Shown: one piece after another, positions 13,701 through 14,124 of the stretch
Layout of the letters: each line of letters opens with the position of its first letter
Numbering within the stretch: position 1 is the first letter of the stretch
NCBI GenBank assembly: GCA_034440595.1
Contig: JAWXCH010000446.1
Coordinates: 1-14,124, forward strand
Length of the DNA stretch: 14,124 bases
Source: JAWXCH01 sp034440595
GTDB taxonomy: Bacteria; Planctomycetota; Planctomycetia; Pirellulales; JALHPA01
Direction of reading: 5' to 3'
Translations under genes and position numbers: made by a program
The notes under the pieces: generated by a model
What the model was told of the DNA's origin: nothing
Seen by the model: only the letters and a program-made list of their open reading frames with translations
The model's database searches: none

Positions 13701-14124
13701 AACTGCAAGCTGATCCGGACAACCGCATGCTCTCGCGGGGGCCGCGCGTGCGACTCAGCGCCGAAATGGTCCGCGATCAGGCACTGGCAGTGAGTGGCCT
13801 GCTCAGTCCAAAAATGTACGGGCCATCCGTCAAACCGCCGCAGCCGTCGCTTGGTCTGACCGCAGCGTTTGGCGGCAGCACCGATTGGGAGACGAGCCAA
13901 GGAGAAGACAAATTCCGTCGCGCGTTGTATACGACACTCAGACGCTCCAATCCTTATCCTTCGATGGCTGTGTTTGATACGCCCAACCGCGAGGTCTGCA
14001 CCGTCCGACGCAACAGCACCAATACGCCACTCCAGGCGCTGGTAACACTGAACGATCCCGTCTACGTTGAGGCGGCGCAGTCGCTCTCTAGGCTGATAGT
14101 TAGTAGTGCTAAGACACCGGATGA
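10784..14124 (+). CDS. Planctomycete cytochrome PSCyt1-PSCyt2-PSD1 protein, 3' end beyond window
   Basis: An uninterrupted frame of 1113 codons that I translated to the window end with no stop. The start is the ATG at 10784, followed by a signal peptide (FRRQALGLVLLLALVLASVG, 8-27). PSCyt1 spans about 60-175 with heme motif CFHCH (Cys76, Cys79, His80) and candidate axial Met136 in RMPP. PSCyt2 (DUF1549) spans about 181-400 and has a second CXXCH at 368-372 (CAQCH), followed by HKYDP. A galactose-binding/fucolectin-like domain lies at about 500-680, with NDGDTNGHF (600-608) and PWWELDL (623-629). PSD1 (DUF1553) starts near 880; family landmarks are AKWLVSPENPLTARVIANRY, GPRVRLSAEMVRDQALAVSG and NTPLQALVTLND near the right edge. 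It is exported and probably c-heme-containing, and may attach to polysaccharide. The substrate is unknown. Family genes often sit before a DUF1501 sulfatase-like gene, which would be beyond this window. Confidence 0.95.
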   Translation, partial: MPLPPTTFRRQALGLVLLLALVLASVGSNFFAAEDQPGPQEGTVELATAGQTSANKIPGGKIDFNRQIKPILSQHCFHCHGPDPAERQGGSEGGLRLDTRDGAMADLGDYAAIVPHKSAASDVIKRVTTRDPDLRMPPADSSKSLTDAEIELLRAWIDQGAEYSQHWSYVPPVRHEPPAVKNSAWSRSTIDRFLLARTEKQGLAPSAEADRHTLIRRVSLDLTGLPPTPEEVSQFIQDTDPQAYEKLVDRLLAKPTYGEHFGQMWLDLSRYADSSGYADDPPRKIWLFRDYVIRALNANMPLRQMTVEMIAGDLLPNRTEDQLVATAFHRNTMTNSEGGTDNEEFRNVAVVDRVNTTMAVWMGTTMACAQCHTHKYDPLTQEEYFKLFAFFNNTADADLPSDEPLASIYSEDEKTRRTKLQEELTTIEKRLRTSSEKTVAEQQAWEASQAWNAQWQSPRPRLVSTKAGAATVTRPDNTVLVNSKESKDTYNVELPLPAGKLHAIRLDALTDDSLPGKGPGHSNGNFLINEISARLISQDDRQPTARFVRIELPGKEKQLMLAEVEVFSNGQNVGTLGTASQSSTDGAAGSAGEPTAARANDGDTNGHFTEGKSVASTSVSENPWWELDLKSVYTIDRLVVWNRADSGSEKLADFNVILLDAKRKPVWQETVKKAPKLNIELKPQIGKPLKFTQALADYSKEGYSPDKLIDGSKAEREGWSIDGQQGRPHSLSLIVEPIEVAAGSRVILVLDQHSPHEKHTLGKFRVSASQDQRALQWAKTPPAVLTALGKPPKQRNEAELRSIEQHFLTLAPSLQADRDRVTALRKQFDEIKPVTVLVMEELKADKRRATKIQHRGNFLDLGETVHEGTPAIFPPLPKGAPLNRLTLAKWLVSPENPLTARVIANRYWERIFGIGIVSTSEEFGSQGEQPVHPELLDWLATELVRLDWDMKAFARLLVTSAAYRQSSVVAVDKLQADPDNRMLSRGPRVRLSAEMVRDQALAVSGLLSPKMYGPSVKPPQPSLGLTAAFGGSTDWETSQGEDKFRRALYTTLRRSNPYPSMAVFDTPNREVCTVRRNSTNTPLQALVTLNDPVYVEAAQSLSRLIVSSAKTPD

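Overview
The window most likely comes from a planctomycete, probably a Pirellulales-type bacterium. The strongest sign is the gene running off the right edge. It has the PSCyt1, PSCyt2 and PSD1 arrangement (planctomycete cytochrome C, DUF1549 and DUF1553 domains), which is expanded in that phylum. Supporting signs are a short membrane protein with the planctomycete-style FKLR N-terminal segment, few Shine-Dalgarno sites, and intergenic gaps filled with small GC-rich palindromes. I see no tRNA, rRNA, CRISPR array, transposase or phage gene.

Layout. At 21-1815 two plus-strand genes encode a YebC/YeeN-type translation or regulatory protein and an isonitrile-hydratase-like DJ-1/PfpI protein. A 252-bp palindrome-rich element with inverted-repeat ends separates them. 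A second palindrome-rich gap (1816-2127) follows. A minus-strand block then runs from 9523 down to 2128. In transcription order it holds a PfpI-type DJ-1 protein, a His/Asp-rich lipoprotein, a small anchored BamE-like protein, a four-helix membrane protein, two large membrane-associated dynamin-like GTPases, and a LOG-family nucleotide hydrolase. Divergent from this block, on the plus strand, come a YceH-family protein with a long coiled-coil tail (9700-10587) and the large surface or exported cytochrome (10784 to the window end, open at the right edge).

How the genes may work together. The tightest candidate unit is 7818-3357: membrane protein, GTPase B, GTPase A, with gaps of about 75 and 125 bases. 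Both GTPases have a P-loop, an unusual DxPD form of the G3 motif, no recognisable NKxD motif, a shared QKY segment after G3, and a C-terminal hydrophobic membrane-binding region. I infer a two-component dynamin-like membrane-remodelling or stress module. A 27-bp near-perfect hairpin sits between the two. The LOG gene downstream has its own TATAAT box and may be transcribed separately. The remaining genes look like ordinary housekeeping or stress functions without an obvious common pathway.

The nearest thing to an undescribed system is the paired GTPase locus. The palindromic intergenic elements are the second most interesting feature.
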